64,000 nt of DNA, taken from Actinomadura hibisca NBRC 15177 (lineage in GTDB: Bacteria; Actinomycetota; Actinomycetes; Streptosporangiales; Streptosporangiaceae). The stretch is taken from assembly GCF_001552635.1 (NCBI RefSeq), contig NZ_BCRO01000026.1:166088-230087 (forward strand). The letters are read 5' to 3'. The position numbers and the translations under genes are program-made. Below are positions 33,786 to 41,804 of the stretch, piece by piece. Below the pieces are notes generated by a model that saw nothing but the letters and a program-made list of their open reading frames with translations, was not told the DNA's origin and made no database searches. The stretch's first letter is position 1; each line of letters begins with the position of its first letter.

Positions 33786-34502
33786 TCAGGGCCTTGCGGG
33801 TAGGTGGCGGGCTAGGAAGGTGTGGGTGCGTTGCCATGCCTTGGCGGCTGCTTCGGGGTGGTGCATGTTGGGGCGGGCGTCGCAGGCGAAGGCGTGGCCT
33901 GCGTTGGGGTAGATGTGTTGCTCGAAATCGGCGTTGCTGGTTCGTAGGGCGTTGTCTATGGCTTGTACCTGGTCGGTGGGGATGGTCGGGTCTTCTGCGC
34001 CTACGTGTAGCAGGATTGGGGCGTTGATTGACTTTGCTCGGTCTAGGACGGCGTGGGGGCCGGTGGCGATTCCGGGGCCGTAGAAGACCACTGTTGCGGC
34101 GAGGTTCGGGATGGTTGTGGCGGCGGTGAAGGTGGCGCGGCCGCCGAAGCAGAAGCCGGTGATCGCGGTTCGGTTGGTTGGGGTGGCTTCCGTTGTGGTG
34201 AGGTGCGTTAGGGCGGCTTGGATGTCGGTGGTGATCTCGTTTGGGCCGAGCGCGCTTATTAGGCGCATGGCCTCGGGGTGTTGGTTGTAGTCGAAGGTTG
34301 CTGGGCCGGTGCGGTGGAACAGGTCGGGGGCCAGGGCCAGGTAACCGCGGGCGGCGAAGCGTTCGGCGATGTCCTGGATGTGGGCGTTGACGCCGAACGC
34401 CTCCTGCAACACGATGACGGCGCGGTTTGGCGGGGCTTCGGGGCGTGCGGTGTAGGCGCGCATTGGGCCGTCGGTGGTCTCTATGGTGGTCCAGTCCGGC
34501 AT
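33786..34502 (-). CDS. dienelactone hydrolase family protein, copy A
   Basis: A 238-residue alpha/beta hydrolase of the dienelactone hydrolase family, which opens lactones formed after aromatic ring cleavage. The nucleophile is Cys near 118 (GFCFGG), as in true DLHs, with Asp in GAEDPTIP and His in NAGHAFACD completing the triad. AGGAG precedes the ATG. It is the last gene of the leftward unit bicupin-MDR-DLH. A second copy at 45.9 kb is closely similar in sequence, but this copy has far more A/T third codon positions. Confidence 0.9.
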   Translation of the reverse strand: MPDWTTIETTDGPMRAYTARPEAPPNRAVIVLQEAFGVNAHIQDIAERFAARGYLALAPDLFHRTGPATFDYNQHPEAMRLISALGPNEITTDIQAALTHLTTTEATPTNRTAITGFCFGGRATFTAATTIPNLAATVVFYGPGIATGPHAVLDRAKSINAPILLHVGAEDPTIPTDQVQAIDNALRTSNADFEQHIYPNAGHAFACDARPNMHHPEAAAKAWQRTHTFLARHLPARP

Positions 34503-34533
34503 GGGGCAGGCTCCTGTGGTTGAGGGTGGGCTT

Positions 34534-35634
34534 TCAGGGGCGGACTACGCCCATCCACATGGGGGTGCGGCGTTCGGCTACGGCGGTGAGGGCGGTGTTC
34601 ACGTCGTCCAGCGCGAAGCGGTGGGTGATGAGCTGCTCGGCCTGCACCTTGCCGGAGGCCAGGAGGTTGAGGGCGGTCGTTGTGTCGTTGCGGGTGCAGG
34701 CTCGGGTGCCCACGTAGCGCCAGCAGCCGAGCATCATTTCTCGCATCGGGATCGTGATCGCTGCGGCGTTGCCGCCCATGTGCACGAAGACGCCTCCGTT
34801 GGCCAGAGAGCGGAGGGTTTGTTCGGCGCCGGGGCCTGCGGGGAGGTAGTCCAGGACTGCTTCGGGGCCAGCGGGTACGAGTTCGCGGATGCGGGTGGTG
34901 AGGGCTGCTGTTGCTTCCCAGTCGGTGGGCAGCTCTTCCAGCGCGATGATGTCGGCGCGCAGGTGCGGGATGAGTGCGCGTGCTGCCTGGAGGCGTTCTG
35001 CGGAGCGGCCGACGAGGATGAGTCTGTTGATGCCGAAGTGCTCGGCCAGCAGGATGGATGCGGTGCCCATGGTGCCGGTGGCGGCGGTGATCACTGCTGT
35101 TGCGGTGGTCAGGGGGCCTGCGCATTTGAGGGCGCGGACGGCGTTGCCCAGGTCGTGCACCTTGGCGGCCAGATCGAAGCTCACGTTGTCGGGGATCTCG
35201 TCGATCAGCCAGTGCGGTGCCCGGACGAATTCTGCGAGGCCACCGTCGTGGTAGCGGGCGTACAGTTCCAGCGTCCCGGTGCCGAAGGCGCCCTGGCCGA
35301 TCATCGCGGCTTCGGCGCACATCTGCTCGCGGTCGCTGCCGCAGTACACGCAGTCGCCGCACGACAACATGGGGTGGACCCGGACGCGTTTGCCCAGCAG
35401 GGTCGGGTCGACGCCGGAGCCGACCTGTTCCACCGTTCCCGCCGCTTCGTGGCCGGGGACGGTGGGCAGGTGCAGGAACGCGCCCTTGGCCAGCAGTTTC
35501 ATGGTGCTGGGTGCCAGTCCTGCGGAGGCTACGCGGATCAGGACGTCGCCCTCGTTCAGGGTGGGAATCGGGACCTGCTCTAGTTGTAGGACGTCGGAGC
35601 CTCGGTAGGCGCGTGCGGCTTTCATCTCGGGCAT
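34534..35634 (-). CDS. zinc-type MDR dehydrogenase, copy A
   Basis: A 366-residue medium-chain dehydrogenase/reductase. The GroES-like half has the structural-zinc loop (CGDCVYCGSDREQMC near 93-107) and a GHEAAGTVEQVG motif. The Rossmann half has AATGTMGTASILLAEHFG. The usual catalytic-zinc Cys at the start of the domain is replaced (SAGLAPSTMKLL), so the metal site may be altered. It probably oxidises or reduces an alcohol or aldehyde, or an enone, of the pathway. Two close paralogues lie at 44.8 and 49.8 kb. The gaps to the genes on either side are about 30 bases. Confidence 0.88.
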   Translation of the reverse strand: MPEMKAARAYRGSDVLQLEQVPIPTLNEGDVLIRVASAGLAPSTMKLLAKGAFLHLPTVPGHEAAGTVEQVGSGVDPTLLGKRVRVHPMLSCGDCVYCGSDREQMCAEAAMIGQGAFGTGTLELYARYHDGGLAEFVRAPHWLIDEIPDNVSFDLAAKVHDLGNAVRALKCAGPLTTATAVITAATGTMGTASILLAEHFGINRLILVGRSAERLQAARALIPHLRADIIALEELPTDWEATAALTTRIRELVPAGPEAVLDYLPAGPGAEQTLRSLANGGVFVHMGGNAAAITIPMREMMLGCWRYVGTRACTRNDTTTALNLLASGKVQAEQLITHRFALDDVNTALTAVAERRTPMWMGVVRP

Positions 35635-35661
35635 GTGTGGGCTTTCTGTGCGGGAGGTTGG

Positions 35662-36645
35662 CTAGTTCGGGGGGCGCAGGCGGTCTAGGTCGGCGATGGT
35701 GAGTTTTTCGCCGGTCTTCGTTGCCTCGGCTACCTGCGGCACGGTCAGCGCGGACAGCACGGTCAGGTGCGTGCTCGGTTCGGTGACGATGCTCGTGAAG
35801 GCGACGCCTACGGGGATGCGCACGAAGTCGCCCGGCTCTAGGCGCATGGTGCCTAGCTGGGTCACCAGGACGCGGTGGCCGCTGATTTGGTACTGGACTT
35901 CGTCTGCGTCGCGGTGGGTGCGGTACAGCCGTCCGTCGGAGTTGTTGATCGTTGTGTGGCCGATCCGGACGTGCGAGGAGCGGTACAGCCAGTCGGTGGA
36001 GTTGGGGGACGGGCGGAGCACGTTGATGCGTTCCGGTTCGGCCTTGGCCTGGTCGAGCAGCAACTGTTCGTCAACGGGCGTCATCACGATGTCGTGCTCG
36101 GGGCCGCCCAGGCACTCGGTCGTCATCAGGTTGCGAACCTCGGGCTCCCAGCCCGCGAACGGTGGGATTGTGAGCTCGGAGGTGCGGACGGCGGGGTGTA
36201 GTTCCGCGACGGGTGCCGGGACGTAGAACAGGATGTGGATGTCGTCGTGGGCGTGGTTGTCGTGCGCCACCGTCACCGGGATGCGCGAGAAGTCCCCGGC
36301 CACCAGGTCGACGCTGCCCAGCTCCGTCATCAGCGTCCGCGTGCCGTACACCTGGTAGGACAGCTCGTCCACGTCGCAGTTGCGGTGGTAGAAGGGCTGC
36401 CGGAACCCCGCCATCGTCTGCCGCTCGATCCGCAGGAAGTCGCTCTCGTAGATGCCCTTGGGCGGCTCGAACCGCTGGGGCACGAAGTGCGGCGGGAAGT
36501 GCACGGCCTCGATTGGGCGGTAGGCGCGCGGCGGTCGTTTGGGGGAGGGCAGCGGCTCGGCGAGCAGTAGCTCTTCCTGGCGCGCGACCTGTCGTACGGG
36601 TTCTGCGGCGTCGAAGCCGTCGATGACTTCGTGTACGAGTCCCAC
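35662..36645 (-). CDS. bicupin dioxygenase-like protein, copy A (homogentisate-dioxygenase-like)
   Basis: A 327-residue protein with two cupin domains. In the first (about 75-160) QPFYHRNCDVDELSYQVYG resembles the HRN-containing metal/substrate region of homogentisate 1,2-dioxygenases, followed by GDFSRIPVTVAHDN. In the second (about 225-300) RLYRTHRDADEVQYQISGH and GDFVRIPVGVAF give the cupin HxH-type and closing motifs. It is shorter than the usual ~430-residue HGD. A ring-cleaving Fe(II) dioxygenase role is inferred. GTG at 36645 has GAGGAG upstream. It is divergent from GntR-A and the first gene of the leftward A unit. Confidence 0.78.
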   Translation of the reverse strand: MGLVHEVIDGFDAAEPVRQVARQEELLLAEPLPSPKRPPRAYRPIEAVHFPPHFVPQRFEPPKGIYESDFLRIERQTMAGFRQPFYHRNCDVDELSYQVYGTRTLMTELGSVDLVAGDFSRIPVTVAHDNHAHDDIHILFYVPAPVAELHPAVRTSELTIPPFAGWEPEVRNLMTTECLGGPEHDIVMTPVDEQLLLDQAKAEPERINVLRPSPNSTDWLYRSSHVRIGHTTINNSDGRLYRTHRDADEVQYQISGHRVLVTQLGTMRLEPGDFVRIPVGVAFTSIVTEPSTHLTVLSALTVPQVAEATKTGEKLTIADLDRLRPPN

Positions 36646-36682
36646 GGGGAGAACTCCTCGTCTTTGGAGGGTGAGGCAAATC

Positions 36683-36750
36683 CTCATAATGAATATGCTC
36701 GTTGTAGGATGGGCGGCTTCGCGTGCTGGCGTCAAGGATTGAGCATGATT
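36683..36750. promoter_or_regulatory. GntR-type operator region A
   Basis: An AT-rich divergent region between bicupin-A and GntR-A holding ctcataatgaatatgctc (36683-36700) and gagcatgatt (36741-36750). Both contain a GAGCAT-(A/G/T)-AT half-site, on opposite strands. The same half-site, gagcattatcacc, recurs at 39978-39990 between GntR-B and the FAH gene, which suggests related specificity of the two GntR paralogues. Confidence 0.5.
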
Positions 36751-36769
36751 AATTACGATGGAGGTGCCT

Positions 36770-37453
36770 GTGGCTTCGGAGTCGACTTCGCGGGAGCGGC
36801 CGGTCGGTCGTGCGCAGGAGGCGGCGGTGCATGTCGCCCGGCTGCTCGCGGCCGTGGAGCCCGGTGGCAGATTGGGCACCAAGGAGCAGGTCCGGGCTAT
36901 GTGCGGGGTGTCGGTCGGCACGTTCAACGTGACCTTGCGGTTGTTGCAGGAGCGCGGGCAGGTGACGGTTCGGCCGGGGCCTGGTGGTGGGCTGTTCGCT
37001 CCTGAGGTTGCCGTGCCTGGGGGTGTTGAGGCGGAGGGTGATCCGCAGGTCGAGCTGGCTGACGCCTTCCGGGTGCGTGAGGCGATTGAGCCACTCATCG
37101 TTGAGGACGCGTTGTGGCATGGTTCGCCGGCGGACTTCGCCGACCTGCGCGAACATCTGCGGGTGATGGGTGAGGCCGCTGACCGTAAGGATGGCACCGC
37201 TTACGTGCATGCCGCTTGGCGCTTCCACGCCCGCCTCGCCGCCATCGGCCCCGGGACCCTGCTGCGGGAGTTCTACCTGCGTTCCCAGGAGGTGATCGAG
37301 CGCCGGACCTTGTCGATACTGCCTGGTGGAGAGCCAGAGGAGGGCTTCCTGCGGCGGCGCCATGAGCTGCACGTCGCCTTGGTGGACGCGCTCGATCGTC
37401 GGGATCGTGATGCGGTCTTGGGGCTGCTGCGCGAGCACAATGCTGCTGGATGA
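36770..37453 (+). CDS. GntR/FCD (FadR-type) regulator, copy A
   Basis: A 227-residue regulator. The winged HTH is at about 18-75 (GRLGTKEQVRAMCGVSVGTF, then LQERGQVTVRPGPGGGLF), and the helical FCD ligand domain at about 95-225 (VREAIEPLIVEDALWHGSPA, HAAWRFHARLAAI). FCD domains bind small carboxylates, often through metal-coordinating Asp/His. GTG at 36770 follows GGAGG, so the ATG 12 bases upstream is not used. It probably regulates the divergent bicupin-MDR-DLH unit and the TAXI-aldolase pair downstream. Its paralogue at 39.2 kb is clearly related. Confidence 0.88.
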   Translation: MASESTSRERPVGRAQEAAVHVARLLAAVEPGGRLGTKEQVRAMCGVSVGTFNVTLRLLQERGQVTVRPGPGGGLFAPEVAVPGGVEAEGDPQVELADAFRVREAIEPLIVEDALWHGSPADFADLREHLRVMGEAADRKDGTAYVHAAWRFHARLAAIGPGTLLREFYLRSQEVIERRTLSILPGGEPEEGFLRRRHELHVALVDALDRRDRDAVLGLLREHNAAG

Positions 37454-37559
37454 TGTTTGATATTGATTATTATCATTTGGTGTGGTTGGGTCAGCGCACT
37501 GCCGTCCCGGCTCCTTGAGGCGGGCGAGCACGATCGTCCCTGCTTCCCTGGGAGTGAGC

Positions 37560-38513
37560 ATGCGTCCACCCGAACCGGCCCTCGATCGGTCGGTCACCCT
37601 CCACCTGCAAGGGGACTGGGGCACCGCCAACCTCCACCGCGTCTGCGGCTGGATCGCTCAGGAGCTCACCGACCGGGCCGGGCCCCACACTCGGATTGGC
37701 ATCTGGACTGGTCGTGGGGGTGCCGACGCCGCTCGTGCGGTTGGCCGTGGTGAGGTGCACGTTGCGCTGACCACGCCTGCCGCGTTCGCCGCCGCTGCTT
37801 TGGCCGGTCAGGGTCCGTTCGCTGCCGAACCCGTCCCCGACCTGCGCGCGCTTGGCGCCCTGCCTCAGCGTGACCGTTTGGTCGTGGGCGTTGATAAGGC
37901 CCTCGGTATCACGTCCTTCGCTGAATTGCGCGCCGCCAAGCTCAGGCTGCGGCTGGCCACCGCGCCGCATGATGGCGGCAATCTTGTTGGGTGGGCCGCT
38001 CACGAAGTTCTGACCCGTTCGCATGTCGATGTGGCTGGTTGGGGCGGGCAGCTTCTGACCGACGAGCGGCCGCGCCAGACCTTCGAACGCGTCATCAGCG
38101 GCGAGGCCGACGCCATCGTCCACGAGGCGTACATGTTGCCGCCCTGGCAGCAGTTCGGCGACCGCCTCGCGTTCCTGCCGATCGAGCGGCATGTCCTCGA
38201 CGGCCTGGCCGCCGACTACTCCTGGCCGTCCGCCATCGTTGAGGAAGGGCATTTCCCCGGCTGCCCGCGCTTCGAGACCCTGGATTTCTCCGACTTCCTC
38301 GTGCTCACCCGCTCCGACCTGCCCGACGACCTCGCCCACCTGATCGCCTGGATCCTCGGCGAGACCCGCGCGACCATCGAGCAGCAGTACCGGCATCTCC
38401 CGCCCGAACGCAGTCCCCTTACTTATCCGCTCGATCCGGTGGCGATGGGCTGCACCCCCATCCCGCTGCACCCTGGGGCCGCCCGCTACTACCGGTCTCT
38501 GGACGCGGCGTGA
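37560..38513 (+). CDS. signal-less TAXI-type solute-binding-fold protein, copy A
   Basis: A 317-residue protein with the periplasmic-binding-protein-II fold of TAXI (TRAP-associated extracytoplasmic) proteins: TLHLQGDWGTANLHRVCGWI, GRGEVHVALTTPAAF, ALGALPQRDRLVVGVDKALG, and the family-typical end PLHPGAARYYRSL. The ATG (GGGAGTG upstream) begins MRPPEPALDRSVTLHLQ. There is no hydrophobic signal, lipobox or Tat motif, so the protein should stay in the cytosol, and there is no TRAP permease nearby. The fold has an enzymatic precedent in 4,5-dihydroxyphthalate decarboxylase. A decarboxylase or ligand-sensing role is inferred. The stop overlaps the aldolase start. Confidence 0.78.
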   Translation: MRPPEPALDRSVTLHLQGDWGTANLHRVCGWIAQELTDRAGPHTRIGIWTGRGGADAARAVGRGEVHVALTTPAAFAAAALAGQGPFAAEPVPDLRALGALPQRDRLVVGVDKALGITSFAELRAAKLRLRLATAPHDGGNLVGWAAHEVLTRSHVDVAGWGGQLLTDERPRQTFERVISGEADAIVHEAYMLPPWQQFGDRLAFLPIERHVLDGLAADYSWPSAIVEEGHFPGCPRFETLDFSDFLVLTRSDLPDDLAHLIAWILGETRATIEQQYRHLPPERSPLTYPLDPVAMGCTPIPLHPGAARYYRSLDAA

Positions 38514-39187
38514 AACGGGACGTGATCCAGGCCGGTCGTGTTCTGGCTGCGGTCGGGCATGGCGACATGGTGTGGGGGCACGTCGCCGTTCGTGCTGTTG
38601 GGGACCGGGGGATCTGGATCAAAGCGCCGGGGCGGGGACTGGAGGAGTGTGAGGAGCAGGATCTCCAGCTCGTGTCGTTTGGCGGTGAGGTGCTGGAGGG
38701 CACCGGCACTCCGCACATCGAGGCCCACATTCATCTGGAGATCATGCGGCGGAACTCGTCAGTGACCTGCACGGTGCACTCCCATGCTCAGGCGGCCGTC
38801 GCGTTCGCCGCGCTCGGTACGCCGCTGCTGCCTCTTTCGCATGACGGCGCGCTGTTCGGCGGTGATGACGTGCCCCGCTTTACCGACACTGGTGCTCTGG
38901 TGTCCACCTCGGCTTTGGGGGTGGCGCTGGCGGAAACCCTCGGCGACGCCCCGGCGGCGTTGCTGCCCAAGCACGGGTTAGTTGCGGCGGGGGACAGTGT
39001 TCATGCCGCCGTCATGCACGCCGTCCTGCTCGAACGTGCCTGCCGCGCTCAGTTGACGGCGATGGCCGCTGGTCCGGTCCGTGTTTTCTCCGATCGCGCG
39101 GAGGCGCAGTTCAAACGCCAGCAGTGCTGGTCGGACGGCCAGCTCAGAGCCGGTTGGGAGTACCTCGTCCGCAGCGCGGAACGGTGA
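38510..39187 (+). CDS. class II aldolase/adducin family protein, copy A
   Basis: A 225-residue class II aldolase-fold protein that uses a divalent metal to cleave or decarboxylate hydroxy/keto acids. Metal-binding and catalytic residues are present: HIEAHIHLEIMRR, VHSHAQAAVAFA and a C-terminal KHGLVAAG. GTG overlaps the TAXI-A stop by 4 nt, so the two are translated together. The close paralogue at 49.2 kb is likewise embedded among TAXI, MDR and bicupin genes. The pathway substrate is unknown. Confidence 0.88.
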   Translation: MKRDVIQAGRVLAAVGHGDMVWGHVAVRAVGDRGIWIKAPGRGLEECEEQDLQLVSFGGEVLEGTGTPHIEAHIHLEIMRRNSSVTCTVHSHAQAAVAFAALGTPLLPLSHDGALFGGDDVPRFTDTGALVSTSALGVALAETLGDAPAALLPKHGLVAAGDSVHAAVMHAVLLERACRAQLTAMAAGPVRVFSDRAEAQFKRQQCWSDGQLRAGWEYLVRSAER

Positions 39188-39188
39188 G

Positions 39189-39932
39189 CTAGCGGGCCGC
39201 CTCGCGGGTGACGGTGGTGTGCTCGCGGATCAGGCGCATCGCGGCGTCGCGGTCGCGGGCGGCGATCGCGTCTACGAGGTCGGCGTGCAGGCGGTGCCGT
39301 TCCAGCAGGTAGGGCGCGAGTGGGCGCTCCCCGTCGGGCTGCACCGACAGGGTGTGCGACTCGATCAGGTCCAGCAGGCTCGCGTAGAGGGAGCGCAGCA
39401 GCAGGTGTGGGCTGGTCGCGGCGATGCGGGTGTGCAACCGCCAGTTGGCGTGCACGAATGTCGTCGCGTCGCCCGCCTCGGCCGAGCGGCCCATCTCGTC
39501 CACGATCTCGCGCATCTCGGCGATGTCGGCGGGGGAGGCGTGCCACAGCGCGTCCTCGACGAGCAGCGGGTCGAGGGCGTCGCGGATGCGGATGGCCTCG
39601 GCGACGGTGGTCTGCTCGGCGTCCAGCGCGAGCACCGAGTTGCCGAGCCGGACGATGGGGGACTGCTCGGCCGCGAACAGCCCACCGCCGGGACCGGGCC
39701 GCACGTTGACGAGCCCGCGCGCCTGGAGCAGCCGCAACGCCTCGTTGAAGGTGCTGACCGAGACGCCGCACAGGGCCCGCAAGTCGTTCTTGGTGCCCAG
39801 CCGGGCGCCGGGCTCGGCGTCGCGGACCAGGGCCGCGATGCGCTCGGCGGCCTGCCCTGCGCGACCGCCCGTGGTGGGGGCGTCGCGGTGTCGCAGGCTC
39901 AACGGCCCTCCTGGATGCTCCGGCGAATTCAT
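39189..39932 (-). CDS. GntR/FCD (FadR-type) regulator, copy B
   Basis: A 247-residue regulator, paralogue of the copy at 36.8 kb. HTH at about 42-95 (ARLGTKNDLRALCGVSVSTF, then LQARGLVNVRPGPGGGLF); FCD domain at about 115-240 (IRDALDPLLVEDALWHASPA, HANWRLHTRIAAT). The start is ATG at 39932, or one codon earlier, without a clear ribosome-binding site, so it may be leaderless. It is divergent from the FAH-extradiol-monooxygenase unit across an AT-rich region containing GAGCATTATCA half-sites, which it probably represses. Confidence 0.88.
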   Translation of the reverse strand: MNSPEHPGGPLSLRHRDAPTTGGRAGQAAERIAALVRDAEPGARLGTKNDLRALCGVSVSTFNEALRLLQARGLVNVRPGPGGGLFAAEQSPIVRLGNSVLALDAEQTTVAEAIRIRDALDPLLVEDALWHASPADIAEMREIVDEMGRSAEAGDATTFVHANWRLHTRIAATSPHLLLRSLYASLLDLIESHTLSVQPDGERPLAPYLLERHRLHADLVDAIAARDRDAAMRLIREHTTVTREAAR

Positions 39933-40019
39933 CATGCACATTATCAGGCGCAGCTCTTGACGTCCGACCAGCAAGGTGAGCATTATCACCCTAATCATCA
40001 TGCTGAATAGGAGTTCGGG
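39933..40019. promoter_or_regulatory. GntR-type operator region B
   Basis: An AT-rich divergent promoter region with catcatgcacattatca (39933-39949) and gagcattatcaccctaat (39978-39995), the latter sharing the GAGCAT-T-AT half-site of region A. TTGACG (39958-39963) could serve as a -35 for the rightward FAH gene. Confidence 0.45.
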
Positions 40020-40865
40020 ATGCGCGTAGCCAACCTCGCCGGTCGTCTTGTCCTGGTCAGGGACGGGAGGGCCGTGGACGTGGAGCAGGCCAGCGGTGGC
40101 CGCTTCGGTGCCGATCCGCAGGCCGTCTACGCCGAATGGGACGCCTTCACGGCGTGGGCGGCCGACGCCGACCTGCCGCCGGGGGAGGAGTTCGACCAGG
40201 CGCGGCTCGGCGCGCCGGTGCCCGCGCCGCGCCAGCTCGTCGCCGTCGGCCTGAACTACCGCGACCACGCGGCGGAGTCGGGGTTCGCGGTGCCCGAGGG
40301 CCTGCCGCCGGTGTTCACCAAGTTCGTGTCGGCGCTGTCCGGGCCGGTCACCGAGGTCGTGCTGCCGGAGGGCGGCCACACCGACTGGGAGGTCGAGCTG
40401 GTCGCGGTGATCGGGAGGACGGCCCGGAACGTCGCCGAGGCCGACGCCTGGGACCATGTCGCCGGGCTGACCGTCGGGCAGGACCTCAGCGAGCGCGTCG
40501 CGCAGCTCGCCGGGCCCGCCCCGCAGTTCAGCCTCGGCAAGTCGTTGCCGGGCTTCGCGCCGACCGGGCCGTGGGTCGTCACCCCCGACGAGTTCGCCGA
40601 CCGCGACGACCTGGAGCTCGGCGCCGCGATCAACGGCGAGGAGGTGCAGAAGGGCCGCACCCGCGACCTCGTCTTCCCGGTCCCCACACTGATCGCCCGG
40701 CTGTCGAAGGTCATCACGCTGCTGCCCGGCGACCTGCTGTTCACCGGCACCCCGGCCGGCGTCGGTCTCGGCCGCGACCCGCAGCGCTGGCTTGCCCCCG
40801 GCGACGAGCTCGTCAGCCACGTCGAGGGCATCGGCGAGCTCCGCCAGTCGTTCGTCTCGGCCTGA
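40020..40865 (+). CDS. fumarylacetoacetate hydrolase (FAH) family protein, copy A
   Basis: A 281-residue FAH-family enzyme that hydrolyses C-C bonds or decarboxylates keto-enol acids in aromatic breakdown. Family motifs: VGLNYRDHAAESG, PPVFTKFVSAL, the metal-binding DWEVELVAVIG (two Glu), VGQDLSER (Asp) and FTGTPAGVGLG. A GGAG sequence precedes the ATG. It is first gene of the unit FAH-extradiol dioxygenase-FAD monooxygenase-MFS, which gives a coherent hydroxylation/ring-cleavage/hydrolysis set. A paralogue lies at 52.8 kb. Confidence 0.92.
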   Translation: MRVANLAGRLVLVRDGRAVDVEQASGGRFGADPQAVYAEWDAFTAWAADADLPPGEEFDQARLGAPVPAPRQLVAVGLNYRDHAAESGFAVPEGLPPVFTKFVSALSGPVTEVVLPEGGHTDWEVELVAVIGRTARNVAEADAWDHVAGLTVGQDLSERVAQLAGPAPQFSLGKSLPGFAPTGPWVVTPDEFADRDDLELGAAINGEEVQKGRTRDLVFPVPTLIARLSKVITLLPGDLLFTGTPAGVGLGRDPQRWLAPGDELVSHVEGIGELRQSFVSA

Positions 40866-40883
40866 CCGGAAGGAAGGACCGCC

Positions 40884-41804
40884 ATGGGACTGCACCGCCT
40901 CGGCTCCGTCACCATCGGGGTGCCGAACGTCGCGGAGACGGCCGCCTACTACGCCGACTTCGGCCTGACCACCCGCGCGGACGGCTGGTTCGCCACCCGC
41001 GACGGCGGCGATCAGCTCCGCCTCGTCGCCGCGCCCACCCGGCGGTTGGTCGAGCTGCGCGTCGGCGTGGACGACCCCGACGATCTGGGTCGCGTCGCCG
41101 CGAACCTGCGACGCCTCGGCGTCCCCGTCGAGGCGGACGCCCGGACGCTCACGGCCTACGAGCAGACGACCGGAGTCCGGGCCGTCCTCCAGGTGGAGCC
41201 GCGCGTCGCCCAGCCGGAGGTCCCGCCCACCCCCTACAACGGCCCCGGCCGGATCGAACGCGCCGGGACGCGCGCCCCCGGCATCCTGCGCGCCGACCCG
41301 GTCCGGCCGCGCAAGCTCGGCCACGCCGTCCTCGGCACCACCGACTTCGCGGCGACCACGGCGTTCTTCCGCGACGGCCTCGGCTTCCGCACCAGCGACC
41401 TGATCGGCGACGTCGGGATCTTCCTGCGCTGTTCCACCGACCACCACAACCTGCTGGTGCTCGCCGCGCCCGTCGCGTTCCTGCACCACACCTCCTGGCA
41501 GGTGGACGACGTGGACGACGTCGGGCGCGGCGCGTCCGCGATGCTGGACGGTCACCCCGAGCGGCACGTGTGGGGCCTCGGCCGCCACCACGCCGGGTCC
41601 AACTTCTTCTGGTACCTCAAGGACCCGGCGGGCAACTTCGCCGAGTACTACTCCGACATGGACGCAGTCCCCGACGACCAGCTCTGGACGCCCGAAACGC
41701 TGGAGGGCGCCAAGGGCCTGTTCAACTGGGGCCCGCCCCCGCCGCCGTCGTTCCTGCACCCCGACGACCTGGCCGCGCTGATGACCGGGGCGCACAGCCG
41801 ATGA
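40884..41804 (+). CDS. two-domain extradiol ring-cleavage dioxygenase (VOC fold)
   Basis: A 306-residue type I extradiol dioxygenase-like protein with two VOC domains. The N-terminal domain (about 5-110) lacks metal ligands, as usual. The C-terminal domain (about 143-260) carries the Fe(II) triad: His near 147 (KLGHAVL), His near 201/202 (FLHHTSW) and Glu near 254 (NFAEYYSD). It would cleave a catechol next to the diol. AAGGAAGGACC precedes the ATG. Its stop overlaps the FAD monooxygenase start (ATGA), so the hydroxylating and cleaving enzymes are made together. Confidence 0.9.
   Translation: MGLHRLGSVTIGVPNVAETAAYYADFGLTTRADGWFATRDGGDQLRLVAAPTRRLVELRVGVDDPDDLGRVAANLRRLGVPVEADARTLTAYEQTTGVRAVLQVEPRVAQPEVPPTPYNGPGRIERAGTRAPGILRADPVRPRKLGHAVLGTTDFAATTAFFRDGLGFRTSDLIGDVGIFLRCSTDHHNLLVLAAPVAFLHHTSWQVDDVDDVGRGASAMLDGHPERHVWGLGRHHAGSNFFWYLKDPAGNFAEYYSDMDAVPDDQLWTPETLEGAKGLFNWGPPPPPSFLHPDDLAALMTGAHSR

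Noticed and set aside
37560..38513. TRAP transporter system
   Set aside because: TAXI-like proteins are present but no DctQ/DctM permease exists in the window and the proteins lack export signals.
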